Positions 54,845 to 64,000 of a stretch of DNA of 64,000 nucleotides are shown here, one piece after another. Position 1 is the stretch's first letter; the number at the start of each line of letters is the position of its first letter. Made by a program: the position numbers and the translations under genes. The notes beneath the pieces were generated by a model. That model worked only from the letters and a program-made list of their open reading frames with translations. It did no database searches and was not told the DNA's origin. Origin of the DNA: Dyella silvae (GTDB taxonomy: Bacteria; Pseudomonadota; Gammaproteobacteria; Xanthomonadales; Rhodanobacteraceae); assembly GCF_026421305.1 (NCBI RefSeq), contig NZ_JAPJBQ010000003.1, positions 310,001-374,000 of the forward strand. Direction: 5' to 3'.

Positions 54845-57800
54845 GGGCGCTAACCTCTCCGGCAAACAGGCGATCAAGTGCCTCAATCAAGGCCAGCGGC
54901 AGGCGCTCGCCATGCACGCCATGGCCCATGTCATCCACGCCGCGCAAATAGAGATAGGCCACGCCACCCATGTGCCGCTCATAGTGGTAGCCAGGCAGGC
55001 GTGCACGCAGCTGGCGGTGCAGGGCCAGCGTGTAAAGGGCGTATTGAAGGTCGTAGCGCTCGCGCAGCACCGAATCGCGCATGGCCGCCGGGGTATAGGC
55101 GCTCGCGTCGCGGCCGAGCTTGTTGGACTTGTAGTCGATCACGTAATAGCGGCCTTGATATTCGGCCACCAGATCGACAAAGCCCTTGAGCAGGCCGTTG
55201 ATACGATCCGCCTGCAGCGGCAGGCGCGGCTGCGCGTCGAGGGTGTGTGCGGTGACCAGTCGATCCAGCGCCAGCGTGTCGACGTGTTGGGCCTCGAACC
55301 AGAACTCCAGTTCGGCGTAGTAACTGCCGAAGCTCGCCAGGCTGGCCGATGCGCCATCGGGCAGCGACAGCGGTGTACGCAGCAGCTCGGGTATCCATGA
55401 CGTCAACAACGCCGCCTGCGATTGCCAGCCGCGCCGCTGGCAGCGTTTGGCAATCTCCTTTTCAAGGCTGCCGGCATCGGCCACGACGTGACTGAAGCCA
55501 TCGTCGGCCGCCCATTCCAGCAAGTCGTGAAGGAAGGTGCCGGCTTCGGCGCCGGCGTGAAAAGCATGAATGCCTTGTGCGACGGCCTGCGTAACATCCA
55601 CGGTTACGGGCTGCTCGGCGCTCAATTCAATGCGCGTGTCCTGGGTGGCCGTTTCCGGCGCAGGCAAGGGGGCTTCCTCAACTTCGTTGTATTTCAGTGA
55701 ACTGTAGCTGGCGACGCGCCAGTACTCGACGGGCGCACCTTCATACACGCGCGCTTCCCCTAACGAAGAGACATCGCTCTGTGTCGCCTTGATCGGGCGC
55801 GTTTCCGGCAACGACAGCGTGAGTATGCCGAGCTCTGGATGGTCGCCGCGCAGCTGCTTCAGGCGCGGCAGTAATTCCTCCGGCGAGATCATAGTGCCGC
55901 CGGAAAGAACATAGCCGAAAGCGGACTTGTGCAGGGCAGATGCCTTGCTGTTGCCGACGCGATAGCAGGCGATGCCCAGCCAGCACGCGTATTGCGCACG
56001 GGTGAGGGCGACATACAGCAGGCGCAGATCTTCCTGCAGGCGTTCCCGTTCGGCCTGTACCCATGCGGCGGTATCGGCACGCAAGTCGGTTCTGGGCTCG
56101 CCGTGTTCGTCGTGCCAGGTGAAATTGTCGTCGGGTTTCAGCTCGCGCGCCGAACACACGAAGGGCAGCAGCACTAGCGGATATTCGAGGCCCTTGGACT
56201 TGTGAATCGTGACCACCTTGATGAGTGCGGCCTCGCTTTCCAGGCGCACGATCTGCTCGTCCTGCGTGTCTGCCTGCGGATCGGTGGCGGTCGCCATTTG
56301 CGCGGCCAGATAGCGAATCAGCGCGTGCTCGCCATCGAGCGTTGCGGCCGCGTGCTGCAACAACTCGGCAAGATGCAGCAGATTGGTGAGCGCGCGCTCG
56401 CCGTCGAGGCGGGCAAGCAGGCGGGCGGGAAGATCGAAGGCATGCAGCAGATCGTGCAGCATGGCCAGTACGCCATGACGCTGCCAGGTGGCGTGCAACT
56501 GGTGGAAGCGCGCGTCGCAGCTTTCCCAATAGTGTTCGTCGAGATTGAGGCGATCGAGTTCCGCATCGCTCAGACCAAGCGTCGGGGTGGCCAGCGCCGC
56601 GCGCATCGCGCGATCCGAACCAGGGTCGGCGCAAGCCCTCAGCCAACGCAACAGGTCGGCCGCTTCGGCGGATGCATAGACGGAGTCGCGATCGGAGAGA
56701 TACACGCTCTTCAGTCCGCGCCGCTGCATTTCCTCGCGGACCCGGGCCGCCTCGCTGCCCTTGCGTACCAGAATGGCGATGTCGCCGGGCTTGAGCGGCC
56801 GGAGCTGACCATCTTCGCCAAGAAACCCGCACCGTCCCTCCTGCGCTGCCGTGAGCAGGTCCACGATATAGGCGGCGGCGTGCCTGGCCATGAGGGCCAT
56901 GTACGCCGAACTGCTGATCGCCTCGGAATCGTCTTCCACCGCCAATTGCATGGCAGGCAACGGCTGCCCGTCGAGCACCAGCCGATCACCACGGCCCCGT
57001 GCGTCGACCGCATGGAAGGGCAGTGCATGGCGACCCTTGCCAAACGCAAACGCGCCATCCTCATGGGTGTCGGCGTGTTCAAACACGCGATTGACCGCAC
57101 TCACCAACGCCTGCGTGGAGCGGTAGTTGGTGCCCAGCGTCCACATCGGCTGCTGCGCGGTGCCGCGCGCTTTCAGATAGGTGTGGATGTCCGCACCGCG
57201 GAAGCCGTAGATGGCCTGCTTGGGATCACCAATCAACAGCAGGCCGTTGGCCGCACGCTCTGCATAGACGCGCCGGAAGATGCGCCATTGCAACGGGTCG
57301 GTGTCCTGAAACTCGTCGATCAGCGCCATGGGGTACTGCGTGGCGATGGTGTCGGCCAACCGCTTGCCGGTCATGCCGTGCAGCGCGCTGTCCAGCCGCT
57401 TCAGCATGTCGTCGAAGCCCAGTTGCGCGCGCCGTTGCTTGATGTCGTCAAGCCGGGTCGAAACCCAGGTCAGGGCATGGGCGAGCACCGGCGCCTGCAG
57501 GGGAGTAAGCGTTGCTTGCGCTGTCACGCACGCTTCTATCGCCTCGAACGCGGCATGGCTGAGCGGCGCCGCCGTCTTGTTCTTGGCGGCAACCAGCGCC
57601 GATTGCGTGTAGCGAGGCAGCGTGTCCGCCGCATCGGACTGACCGTGCGCCCACTGCCGCAGCAGGTCCAGTTCGGCGATGACCTTGTCCCGCCGCATCT
57701 TGTTGCCGTTGAGGGCGCCGTTCTTCAGCGCCTCGGCGAACATCGCTTCGATCTGCTCGATGTCGCCAAGCCAGCGTTGCCGCGCTTCGTTCTCGGCGGC

Positions 57801-58499
57801 TTGTGCGGCATCGATCTTCCGGCCGAAGTCGTCGAGCACGCGGCCCGGATCTGGCAAAGGCTTGCCGCCAAGCAGCAGGCTCTCGCGCGGCTGGCGCAGC
57901 AGCGGACGCAGCGCGTGCTGCAGTTCGGCAGGCGTCTTCCACCACTGCGAGATGAGTGCAGCGCCGGCGCGGTCCAGTGGAAAGAAGTAACTGCGCCAGT
58001 AGTCGCGTACCGTCTCCGCCAGCAATTCACTTTCGTCGACGTCGGTGTCCTGTGCGAAAGCATGGCCGCTGTCGAACGCATGTTGGCTCAGCATGCGTTG
58101 GCACCATGCGTGGATGGTATGGATGGCTGCCTCGTCCATCCATTGCGCCGCCAGCTCCAGCTGGCGTGCCGCGCGTGCCCGTGCGTCATCGTCGGGATAG
58201 ACGGCCATCAGCTCGCGCAGGAAATCGTCGGGTTCGCGACGCTGGCGGAACACATCGGCCGCTTCGCTCAATCGCTCGCGAATGCGTTCGCGCAGCTCAG
58301 CGGTGGCCGCCTTGGTAAAGGTGAGCACCAGGATCTGTGCAGGCAGCAGCGGCGCATCGCCGTGCGTGCCGTGACCGAGCACCAGTCGCAGATATAGCGC
58401 GGCGATGGTCCAGGTCTTACCCGTACCGGCGCTGGCTTCGATCAACTGGACGCCATGCAGGGGCAGCGCCAGTGGTTTGAGTGGGGCGCTGGCGCTCAC
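54834..58499 (-). CDS. recB: Exodeoxyribonuclease V beta subunit
   Basis: 1221 aa from a GTG at 58499 that overlaps the recC stop (GTGA) with GGAG about 7 nt upstream. UvrD-type helicase: Walker A EASAGTGKTWT at 21-31, VLTFTKAATAELRERI, LIDEFQDTDPLQW, TIHKSKGLEYPLV and ALTRAQYACW. The C-terminal nuclease domain has the catalytic DYKSNKLG (Asp and Lys as in E. coli). It combines the 3'-5' motor and nuclease of RecBCD for double-strand break repair and degradation of foreign linear DNA. Confidence 0.96.
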   Translation of the reverse strand: MSASAPLKPLALPLHGVQLIEASAGTGKTWTIAALYLRLVLGHGTHGDAPLLPAQILVLTFTKAATAELRERIRERLSEAADVFRQRREPDDFLRELMAVYPDDDARARAARQLELAAQWMDEAAIHTIHAWCQRMLSQHAFDSGHAFAQDTDVDESELLAETVRDYWRSYFFPLDRAGAALISQWWKTPAELQHALRPLLRQPRESLLLGGKPLPDPGRVLDDFGRKIDAAQAAENEARQRWLGDIEQIEAMFAEALKNGALNGNKMRRDKVIAELDLLRQWAHGQSDAADTLPRYTQSALVAAKNKTAAPLSHAAFEAIEACVTAQATLTPLQAPVLAHALTWVSTRLDDIKQRRAQLGFDDMLKRLDSALHGMTGKRLADTIATQYPMALIDEFQDTDPLQWRIFRRVYAERAANGLLLIGDPKQAIYGFRGADIHTYLKARGTAQQPMWTLGTNYRSTQALVSAVNRVFEHADTHEDGAFAFGKGRHALPFHAVDARGRGDRLVLDGQPLPAMQLAVEDDSEAISSSAYMALMARHAAAYIVDLLTAAQEGRCGFLGEDGQLRPLKPGDIAILVRKGSEAARVREEMQRRGLKSVYLSDRDSVYASAEAADLLRWLRACADPGSDRAMRAALATPTLGLSDAELDRLNLDEHYWESCDARFHQLHATWQRHGVLAMLHDLLHAFDLPARLLARLDGERALTNLLHLAELLQHAAATLDGEHALIRYLAAQMATATDPQADTQDEQIVRLESEAALIKVVTIHKSKGLEYPLVLLPFVCSARELKPDDNFTWHDEHGEPRTDLRADTAAWVQAERERLQEDLRLLYVALTRAQYACWLGIACYRVGNSKASALHKSAFGYVLSGGTMISPEELLPRLKQLRGDHPELGILTLSLPETRPIKATQSDVSSLGEARVYEGAPVEYWRVASYSSLKYNEVEEAPLPAPETATQDTRIELSAEQPVTVDVTQAVAQGIHAFHAGAEAGTFLHDLLEWAADDGFSHVVADAGSLEKEIAKRCQRRGWQSQAALLTSWIPELLRTPLSLPDGASASLASFGSYYAELEFWFEAQHVDTLALDRLVTAHTLDAQPRLPLQADRINGLLKGFVDLVAEYQGRYYVIDYKSNKLGRDASAYTPAAMRDSVLRERYDLQYALYTLALHRQLRARLPGYHYERHMGGVAYLYLRGVDDMGHGVHGERLPLALIEALDRLFAGEVSAHAA

Positions 58500-61400
58500 G
58501 CGTTTTCTCCCGGCGAAACCGCATCCATCAATGGGCGATAGAGCGCCAGCCACGACAGGAAGCCGCCGGCTCGCATGGCGGCGAAATCCGGCCAGGCACG
58601 GGCGAGGCAGGCATCCTCCCTGACTTCACCGACACCACCGAAATCGCTGCCTTCGTAAGTCAGCTGTGCGGCCTTGATGGCCTTGTCTTCATCGTCCGCC
58701 TGCTGCAGCCATGCAAAGGCGGTCTTGCGGGCCAACGGCAGTGGCGCGCGCATGCCGTTCTGCATGGCATCGAGCAGCGCGTCGAGCAGCGCTGTGGCGT
58801 CCGTCTGAGTCAACGGGGACAGGGTGAGGTGCGCATCCTGGCCGATGATGCGCGTACGCAGGCGTAGCCCGCAGGCATGCGCCAGCACATGAATGACCCA
58901 GGCGCCGATCAGCTTGTCGTAGCGAATGCTGGTTTTCTGCAGCAGCTTGCCCGGCACCAGTTCGAGCCGCGTGTAGGGCGTATCGTCACCCCCGCGCAGG
59001 TCGGTGAGCCAGTCCTCCACCGTTATGCCGTGCGCTGAGTACTGCAGCTCGATCTTGTCGGCGGTGGCGGGCCAACGCTCGCAGGCTTCCAGCCAACGCG
59101 CAGAGAGTTCACGACCCTCACGGGCCAGCACGTCGCGCGCCAACTCGCCGAAGCCACCGGGCGGCAAGCTGCCTTGTACGGTGAGCTGATTTGTGGCGGC
59201 ATCCACCGCTTCATGGGCGTCACCCGCCATGACGGCAGCACGCAGAATGGTCGCGGTAGCGAGATGACGTTCGAGTGCATTCAGTCCAAACGGCTCGTCG
59301 TCGAGCGCTTCCTCGTCCAGTTCGCCGAAATGCACTTTCAGGCGGTGGTTGAAGAAATAACGCACAGGCCGGCCAAGGAAACTCTGCAACTGTCCGATGC
59401 TGATTGGGGCGTCAGGCACCCATGGCGCCAATGGCGCATTGGGTGCCAGATCCGGCAAGCGATGCGCCTGCCGCCATTCGCTCGCATAGGTGAACAGCTG
59501 GGGATCCGCGTCCGGGCTGAAGTAGCGGCGACTGAAAGGCTGCAGCGGATGCACCGTGGTCAGCGCCGCAAGCAGATGCTTGCCTGCATCGATGCCCGCC
59601 GCGTCGTCACCGTCGCGATACCAGCCGGTGCTCACATAGTCGCGCAACTGTCCCACCAGCACGGATGGTGGCAACGCCGTGTTGTCGCGCACATTGCGGC
59701 CCACCCAGCTGATATGCAGCGTGTCGCGGGCAGAAACGAGTGCCTCCAGAAACAGGTAACGATCGTCCTCGCGGCGCGAACGATCGCCGGGGCGAGCGTG
59801 GCCGGGTTGCGCCATCAGGTCGAAGTCGGCCGGTGCTTGTCGCCGCGGATAATCGCCGTCGTTCATGCCGAGCAGGCACACCACGCGAAACGGGATGGCG
59901 CGCATCGGCATCAGCGTACAGAAGCTCACCGCGCCGCCAAGGAATCGCTGCGAAAGCCGGCTCTCGTCGATCGCCTTGAGCCAATGCTCGCGCACGATGC
60001 CCAGCGGCAAGGGCAGACTGAAACCGGCTTCGCCACACGCTTCCTGCCGTTGATCCAACGCGTCGCCAAGGCGGGTCAGGCGGTCGCTGTCACCCGGGTC
60101 GGTGGTGTCGAAAAAGTCGGCAAGCAGTTGCAGCAGGCGTTCGTGCCATTGATCTGGCGCGGCGGGCTCGCGAAGCAGTTGCCAATAGCGTTCCAGTTCG
60201 TCGAGCAGCCGGGTGAGCGGGCCCACCAGTGAGGCATCAAGCCCACCTACTTCATCGAAGGGGGCGATGCCCTGCCAGGTTTCGCCATCACCCACGGCGT
60301 AACCCAGCAGCATGCGGCGCAGTCCGAAGCGCCAGCTGTTCTGCTCGAGGCCGGGGAGCTCCAGGCTGCGCTTCTGTTCGCCGTCCAACCCCCAGCGAAT
60401 ACCGGCGCCTTCGATCCAGCGGCGCAGGACGGGCAGGCCAGATTCAGGGATGCCAAATCGCTCCCGTAAGGCGGGCACATCGAGCAGGTCCAGCAGGTCG
60501 CTGACCGCAAAACGCGACTCCGGCAACGACAGCAAATGCTCCAGCGCCACCATCAGCGGCACGGCGCCACGCGCCGGTTGATCGGTCACCGAGTAGGGCA
60601 GATGGCGTGGATGATCCGGCGGCAGACGGCCGAACACCGCCTGGATGTGCGGTGCATAGGTCTGGATATCCGGCACCATCACAATCACATCGCGCGGTGA
60701 CAGTGGCTGGCCCTGCTTGTCCGCTTCCTCGAACATCGCCAGCAGCCGGTCGTGCAAAATCTCCACTTCGCGTTGCGGGTTGTGCGCCATGTGGAAGCGC
60801 AGCGAGCCGTCGCCGTCATGCCAAACCTTGCGTTGCGAGGGTTCGGCCGGCAGCGGTTCGAGATCGAGTACGGCTTGCTGGATCTGCTGCAGCAGGCTGT
60901 TGCCGCCAGTGTCGGCAAACAGGTCGATGCTGCGGTTCCACGCCGCGAAGTGCTGGCGATAACTATCGGGCTTGTCGAAGGCATCGAGCAGGCGAATGTA
61001 GTCGCGGCCCTGTCGTCCCCACGCAGCCAACAGCGGATTGGCGTGCAGATGGAGCTCTTCGTAGCGTGGCTCGGCGGGCAAGCCGGGCTTGCCGGCATGA
61101 CGGCGCTGGGCAGCCTTGAACAGCTCACGATCCTCGATGATGTCAGCCCAGTAATGGCGGCACGGGTTGGCCACCAGCAGCATCACCTGGCTGAAGCGCG
61201 CCAACGCCGTCAGCGCCTCCAGGGTTTGCTGCGGCAACGAGGACATACCAAACACCACAAGGCGCCGCGGCAGCGCGGCGGGCCGCACCGTCATGTGGGC
61301 AATGCGGTCGAGAAAGGCCTGATGCACCGCGGCGCGATGGTTATGGCGCTCAGCGCCCACATCATCGAGCAGCAACTGCCAAAGCCGCGCCTGCCAACGC

Positions 61401-61975
61401 TGATCCGCAGCAAGCGGTGTGTGCTTGCCGCGCAATTCGTCGCGCAACTGGTAGTGGCCCTGTTCCCAGTCGGCCAGCCAGTCGGCGCGATAGACCTGGT
61501 ACTGGTCGAACAGATCGGCCACGCGCTCAGCGAGCTGAAAGCGCTTGCGCTCGTCGGGGTCGTCCCGGAGAAAGTCGCGCAGCGGCGCGAAGTCGGGCTC
61601 GTGCAGATGGGCTGGCAGCAGACGCAGCAGGCGCCAGCAAAGGCGCGACTTGTCGAACGGCGAGGTGGTCGGCACCGCCTCGCGCCCCAGCACGCCACGG
61701 TAGGCCGACCACAGGAAACGACCCGGCAGCTGCACGTCGATGGCGGCGCTGATACCCAGGCCGCCATCGGCCGTGGGTCGCGCCAGCGCCCATTTCAGCC
61801 ACTGCGCAATGCCGTTGCTCTGCACCAGCATCAGTTCGTCTTCCAGCGGACGCAGCGGTGCGCGCGCCAGCCACGCGGTCAGCAGGTCGCGCAGGTCTTC
61901 CATGCGATTGCCATGGATCACCATGAGACCCGGGGTGATGGGGGCCTCCAGGGGCAGGTCCAGGCTGTGGCTCAC
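58496..61975 (-). CDS. recC: Exodeoxyribonuclease V gamma subunit
   Basis: About 1159 aa if started at the GTG at 61975. Alternatives are the ATG at 62041 and the ATG at 61924, where homology to other RecC proteins (VIHGNRMEDL) begins. None has a good ribosome-binding site, so the start is uncertain by about 40 codons. RecC is an inactivated helicase-like scaffold that recognises Chi and channels the unwound strands. VQSNGIAQWLK, MVPDIQTYAPHIQAVF and GLLGMNDGDYPR-like CLLGMNDGDYPR are typical. First gene of recCBD; divergent from the permease. Confidence 0.93.
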   Translation of the reverse strand: MSHSLDLPLEAPITPGLMVIHGNRMEDLRDLLTAWLARAPLRPLEDELMLVQSNGIAQWLKWALARPTADGGLGISAAIDVQLPGRFLWSAYRGVLGREAVPTTSPFDKSRLCWRLLRLLPAHLHEPDFAPLRDFLRDDPDERKRFQLAERVADLFDQYQVYRADWLADWEQGHYQLRDELRGKHTPLAADQRWQARLWQLLLDDVGAERHNHRAAVHQAFLDRIAHMTVRPAALPRRLVVFGMSSLPQQTLEALTALARFSQVMLLVANPCRHYWADIIEDRELFKAAQRRHAGKPGLPAEPRYEELHLHANPLLAAWGRQGRDYIRLLDAFDKPDSYRQHFAAWNRSIDLFADTGGNSLLQQIQQAVLDLEPLPAEPSQRKVWHDGDGSLRFHMAHNPQREVEILHDRLLAMFEEADKQGQPLSPRDVIVMVPDIQTYAPHIQAVFGRLPPDHPRHLPYSVTDQPARGAVPLMVALEHLLSLPESRFAVSDLLDLLDVPALRERFGIPESGLPVLRRWIEGAGIRWGLDGEQKRSLELPGLEQNSWRFGLRRMLLGYAVGDGETWQGIAPFDEVGGLDASLVGPLTRLLDELERYWQLLREPAAPDQWHERLLQLLADFFDTTDPGDSDRLTRLGDALDQRQEACGEAGFSLPLPLGIVREHWLKAIDESRLSQRFLGGAVSFCTLMPMRAIPFRVVCLLGMNDGDYPRRQAPADFDLMAQPGHARPGDRSRREDDRYLFLEALVSARDTLHISWVGRNVRDNTALPPSVLVGQLRDYVSTGWYRDGDDAAGIDAGKHLLAALTTVHPLQPFSRRYFSPDADPQLFTYASEWRQAHRLPDLAPNAPLAPWVPDAPISIGQLQSFLGRPVRYFFNHRLKVHFGELDEEALDDEPFGLNALERHLATATILRAAVMAGDAHEAVDAATNQLTVQGSLPPGGFGELARDVLAREGRELSARWLEACERWPATADKIELQYSAHGITVEDWLTDLRGGDDTPYTRLELVPGKLLQKTSIRYDKLIGAWVIHVLAHACGLRLRTRIIGQDAHLTLSPLTQTDATALLDALLDAMQNGMRAPLPLARKTAFAWLQQADDEDKAIKAAQLTYEGSDFGGVGEVREDACLARAWPDFAAMRAGGFLSWLALYRPLMDAVSPGENA

Positions 61976-62106
61976 GGCAGGCAAGGGGCGATGTCGCTCA
62001 TGAGGGGCATTTTCGCCGAGCGGGAGAGAGATGTCCCGCATCTTCGGCCCGCCATGTCGCAAATCCTGGGAATCGGAGGGCAGTCGTTGCGCCGGGAGGG
62101 TGTTTG

Positions 62107-62136
62107 TTGCGTCGCGCAAGACCGGATGCCCATACT
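62107..62136 (+). promoter_or_regulatory. Candidate promoter upstream of the short ORFs and permease
   Basis: TTGCGT (62107-62112), an 18-nt spacer, CATACT (62131-62136). A start around 62143 would put the first short ORF (ATG 62146) almost leaderless. The boxes are only fair. Confidence 0.35.
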
Positions 62137-62145
62137 GTGCCCGGC

Positions 62146-62205
62146 ATGGACACTCCCTTCGAATGGATGTCCAAACGTAACCTGGGGATCGCCTATGAAG
62201 GTTGA
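62146..62205 (+). CDS. Possible 19-aa leader ORF
   Basis: ATG at 62146, stop at 62203-62205, a 19-residue peptide beginning MDTPFEW. It starts about 10 nt after the candidate -10. Its end overlaps the start of the next short ORF by 11 nt in another frame. No regulatory codon run is seen. It may be a chance frame. Confidence 0.25.
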   Translation: MDTPFEWMSKRNLGIAYEG

Positions 62206-62278
62206 ATACCGCCGAATCGCTGTGCTGGCGAGCGGCTTGCTCGCAAACGGCGTACAGCCGGCCGAGGTGCCGCTCTGA
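62195..62278 (+). CDS. Possible 27-aa leader ORF coupled to the permease gene
   Basis: ATG at 62195 with GGGGAT about 6-8 nt upstream. The 27-residue peptide (MKVEYRRIAVLASGLL...) ends in TGA overlapping the permease ATG by one base (TGATG). About 77% of third codon positions are G or C, like real genes here. The arrangement is what translational coupling would need, but no homology can be claimed. Confidence 0.35.
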   Translation: MKVEYRRIAVLASGLLANGVQPAEVPL

Positions 62279-63870
62279 TGGCCGCGACGACGCGGCAGCA
62301 CTGGTTTTCTTCCGGCGATCTCAATGGATTTCTCGGCCTGGTCGTCGACAACCTGTCGATCATGGCCTTTCTGTCCACTGCGTTGATCGGCATCTTCGGC
62401 TTTCCTGCCGACATCGTGTTTCTGCACATGTTCCCGGGCACGACCTTCGGCGTGCTGCTGGGTAATCTCGCCTATACCGCGATGGCACGCAGGCTGGCGA
62501 GGCGGACAGGGCGTGACGATGTCACCGCCATGCCGCTCGGGCTGGATGCACCCACCAGCATCGGCATGGCCTTCCTGGTACTAGGCCCGGCGTTTCTCCA
62601 CTTCAAGCAGAGCGGTCTGGACGAGCATGCCGCCGCCATCGCGACCTGGCAGCTGGGCATGGCCTCGCTGGTGATCATGGGGGTGCTCAAGCTGGTGCTG
62701 TCGTTTTTTGGCAGTTTGGTGCAGCGGCATGTGCCGCGCGCTGGCCTGCTGGGCTCCATCGCGGGCATTGCCCTGGTGCTGATGGGTTTTCTGCCGCTGG
62801 TGGAAATTCTCAAGCTGCCGGTGGTTGGCTTTGCCGGCCTGGGCGTGGTGCTCTACGCGCTCGTGGCGAAGGCACGCATGCCATTGGGTTTGCCGGGCGT
62901 GCTGGTCGCCTTTGTAGTGGGGGCGTTGCTGTACTACGGGCTGGGGCCGATGGGGTGGCTGGGCAGCGGGTATCAGCCACCTGCGCCATGGCAATGGCGT
63001 TTCGCCTTGCCCTTGCCGACGCTGCAATGGATGCATGGCGTGCCGGCGGCCATGCCGTATCTGCCGCTGATCCTGCCGTTTGGCCTGCTGATGGTGGTGG
63101 GCGGCATCAATGTGACCGAAAGTGCCCGCGCCGCAGGCGACGACTACCGCACGCGCGACATTCTGCTGGTGGAAGCGTTAGCCACGCTCGTCGCGGGCTT
63201 CTGCGGCGGCGTCGCGCAAACCACGCCCTATATCGGCCAGCCTTCGTACAAAGCCATGGGCGCGCGCAGCGGCTACACCTTGTTGACCGGGTTGTTCGTG
63301 GGGCTCGGCGGCGTGTTCGGTTATCTCTCCAACCTGGTCGAGCTGGTGCCGCTTCCCGTGCTGGCGCCCATCCTGGTCTTTGTGGCCATCGGTATTACCG
63401 TGCAGGCGTTCGAGGCCACGCCGATGCGCTATGCGGCGGCGGTGGTCTTCAGTTTCTTTCCGGCGATTGCACGCATGGTGACGATCAAGCTGAGCGATCC
63501 CACCTATGTGTCGCCCGATCATTTCGCAGCGCTCTATAGCGACCGTGCGCATGGCTTTTCGGAGCTGGCCACCATCGCCGTGCTCGGTAACGGTTTCATC
63601 ATCACCTCGATGATCTGGGCGAGTTTTCTCGTGGCGCTTATCGATGGCCGGACGTGGCGCGCTGCCGGCATCCTGTTGCTTGGTGGGGCGCTCAGCCTGT
63701 TCGGCGTTATCCATTCGGTACAGCTCAGCGGCGGCATCTACCTGCCATGGCTGCTCGACGACGCTTCGCGCGAGATGGCTTGGCAGTTCACTGGTGCCTA
63801 CCTGGTACTCGCCCTGGTGCTGGCTGCCCTGGCAGTGACGGGATCACCCGCACGTGCTCGTACTGCGTAG
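62278..63870 (+). CDS. NCS2-like (xanthine/uracil/vitamin C family) permease
   Basis: 530 aa with about 12-14 hydrophobic segments. It opens with DLNGFLGLVVDNLSIM, then the loop DVTAMPLGLDAPTSIGM. Central features are GGINVTESARAAGDDYRTRDILLVE, GGVAQTTPYIGQPSYKAMGARSGYT and PLPVLAPILVFVAIGI, which resemble the QxxG/NxxT-type substrate-binding regions of nucleobase transporters. Substrate unknown; purine or another small anion is possible. The ATG overlaps the stop of a short upstream ORF. Monocistronic; the last 130 bases of the window after it hold nothing recognisable. Confidence 0.8.
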   Translation: MAATTRQHWFSSGDLNGFLGLVVDNLSIMAFLSTALIGIFGFPADIVFLHMFPGTTFGVLLGNLAYTAMARRLARRTGRDDVTAMPLGLDAPTSIGMAFLVLGPAFLHFKQSGLDEHAAAIATWQLGMASLVIMGVLKLVLSFFGSLVQRHVPRAGLLGSIAGIALVLMGFLPLVEILKLPVVGFAGLGVVLYALVAKARMPLGLPGVLVAFVVGALLYYGLGPMGWLGSGYQPPAPWQWRFALPLPTLQWMHGVPAAMPYLPLILPFGLLMVVGGINVTESARAAGDDYRTRDILLVEALATLVAGFCGGVAQTTPYIGQPSYKAMGARSGYTLLTGLFVGLGGVFGYLSNLVELVPLPVLAPILVFVAIGITVQAFEATPMRYAAAVVFSFFPAIARMVTIKLSDPTYVSPDHFAALYSDRAHGFSELATIAVLGNGFIITSMIWASFLVALIDGRTWRAAGILLLGGALSLFGVIHSVQLSGGIYLPWLLDDASREMAWQFTGAYLVLALVLAALAVTGSPARARTA

Positions 63871-64000
63871 TGGTTCAAACTGAATGTGAGAGTCGTCGCA
63901 ACGACGGGCTGAGGCAAGACGGCCACAATGCGCACGCCTCGTCGCGATGATGTGCGGTGCTCGCCTAGGAAACGGGGCTGCCATCACGCGGCGGGGCGCT

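Noticed and set aside
56202-58397. 731-codon plus-strand frame opposite recB
   Set aside because: Antisense to the RecB helicase motifs; composition is that of a shadow frame.
60752-62278. 508-codon plus-strand frame opposite recC
   Set aside because: Antisense shadow of a strongly conserved gene in high-GC DNA; only its last 27 codons, outside recC, might be real.

Overview
The window is chromosomal DNA of a high-GC gammaproteobacterium, most likely Lysobacterales (Xanthomonadales) and probably Rhodanobacteraceae (Dyella, Rhodanobacter or Luteibacter type). This rests on protein character, gene orders (dapA/gcvR/bcp, panBCD-pgi, ribF-ileS-lspA-ispH, fimU-pilVWXY1E, recCBD), the use of GTG and TTG starts, and abundant palindromic intergenic repeats. 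It was judged by eye, without database searches. I see no prophage, integrase, transposase, CRISPR array or rRNA.

Layout. 0-2.5 kb (minus): a carboxymuconolactone-decarboxylase-like protein, an ECF41-type sigma factor and the lipid A hydroxylase LpxO. Two matching ECF41-type promoters precede the sigma gene and its target. 2.5-8.5 kb: thiD, a PIN-PhoH ATPase, bcp and gcvR on minus; dapA and a BamC-like lipoprotein on plus; fdxA and tRNA-Glu(CTC) on minus. 8.7-14.6 kb (plus): pcnB-folK-panB-panC-panD (RNA polyadenylation, folate, pantothenate) and pgi. 14.6-22.6 kb: queG divergent from nnr-tsaE, then amiC, mutL and a DUF1684 protein. 22.7-29.2 kb: two crotonase-family enzymes, an FKBP isomerase, a DUF1289-NUDIX-sulfurtransferase operon, a DUF4139 protein and a thioesterase overlapping uvrA. 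32-35 kb: a DUF2059 protein, then rplU-rpmA-obgE. 35.04-36.03 kb: a gene-free stretch of nested inverted repeats. 36-44 kb: rpsT divergent from murJ-ribF-ileS-lspA-ispH, then tRNA-Thr(CGT). 44-52.7 kb: an exported alpha/beta hydrolase and the complete minor-pilin operon for type IV pili. 52.8-62 kb (minus): recC-recB-recD with overlapping junctions. 62.1-63.9 kb: an NCS2-like permease preceded by two overlapping short reading frames. The last 130 bases (63871-64000) show no feature.

Most genes are housekeeping. Less ordinary are the ECF41 module with two promoters of identical spacing; an approximately 885-bp inverted-repeat element at 35.06-35.95 kb whose ends match the arms of a compact palindrome at 19.6 kb; three genes (queG, nnr, ribF) whose -10 boxes end exactly 6 nt before ATG, implying leaderless mRNAs; and the two coupled short ORFs before the permease. 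Gaps of 200-280 bases (5353-5631, 6190-6460, 17672-17883, 36353-36627) contain only promoters, hairpins or nothing recognisable.
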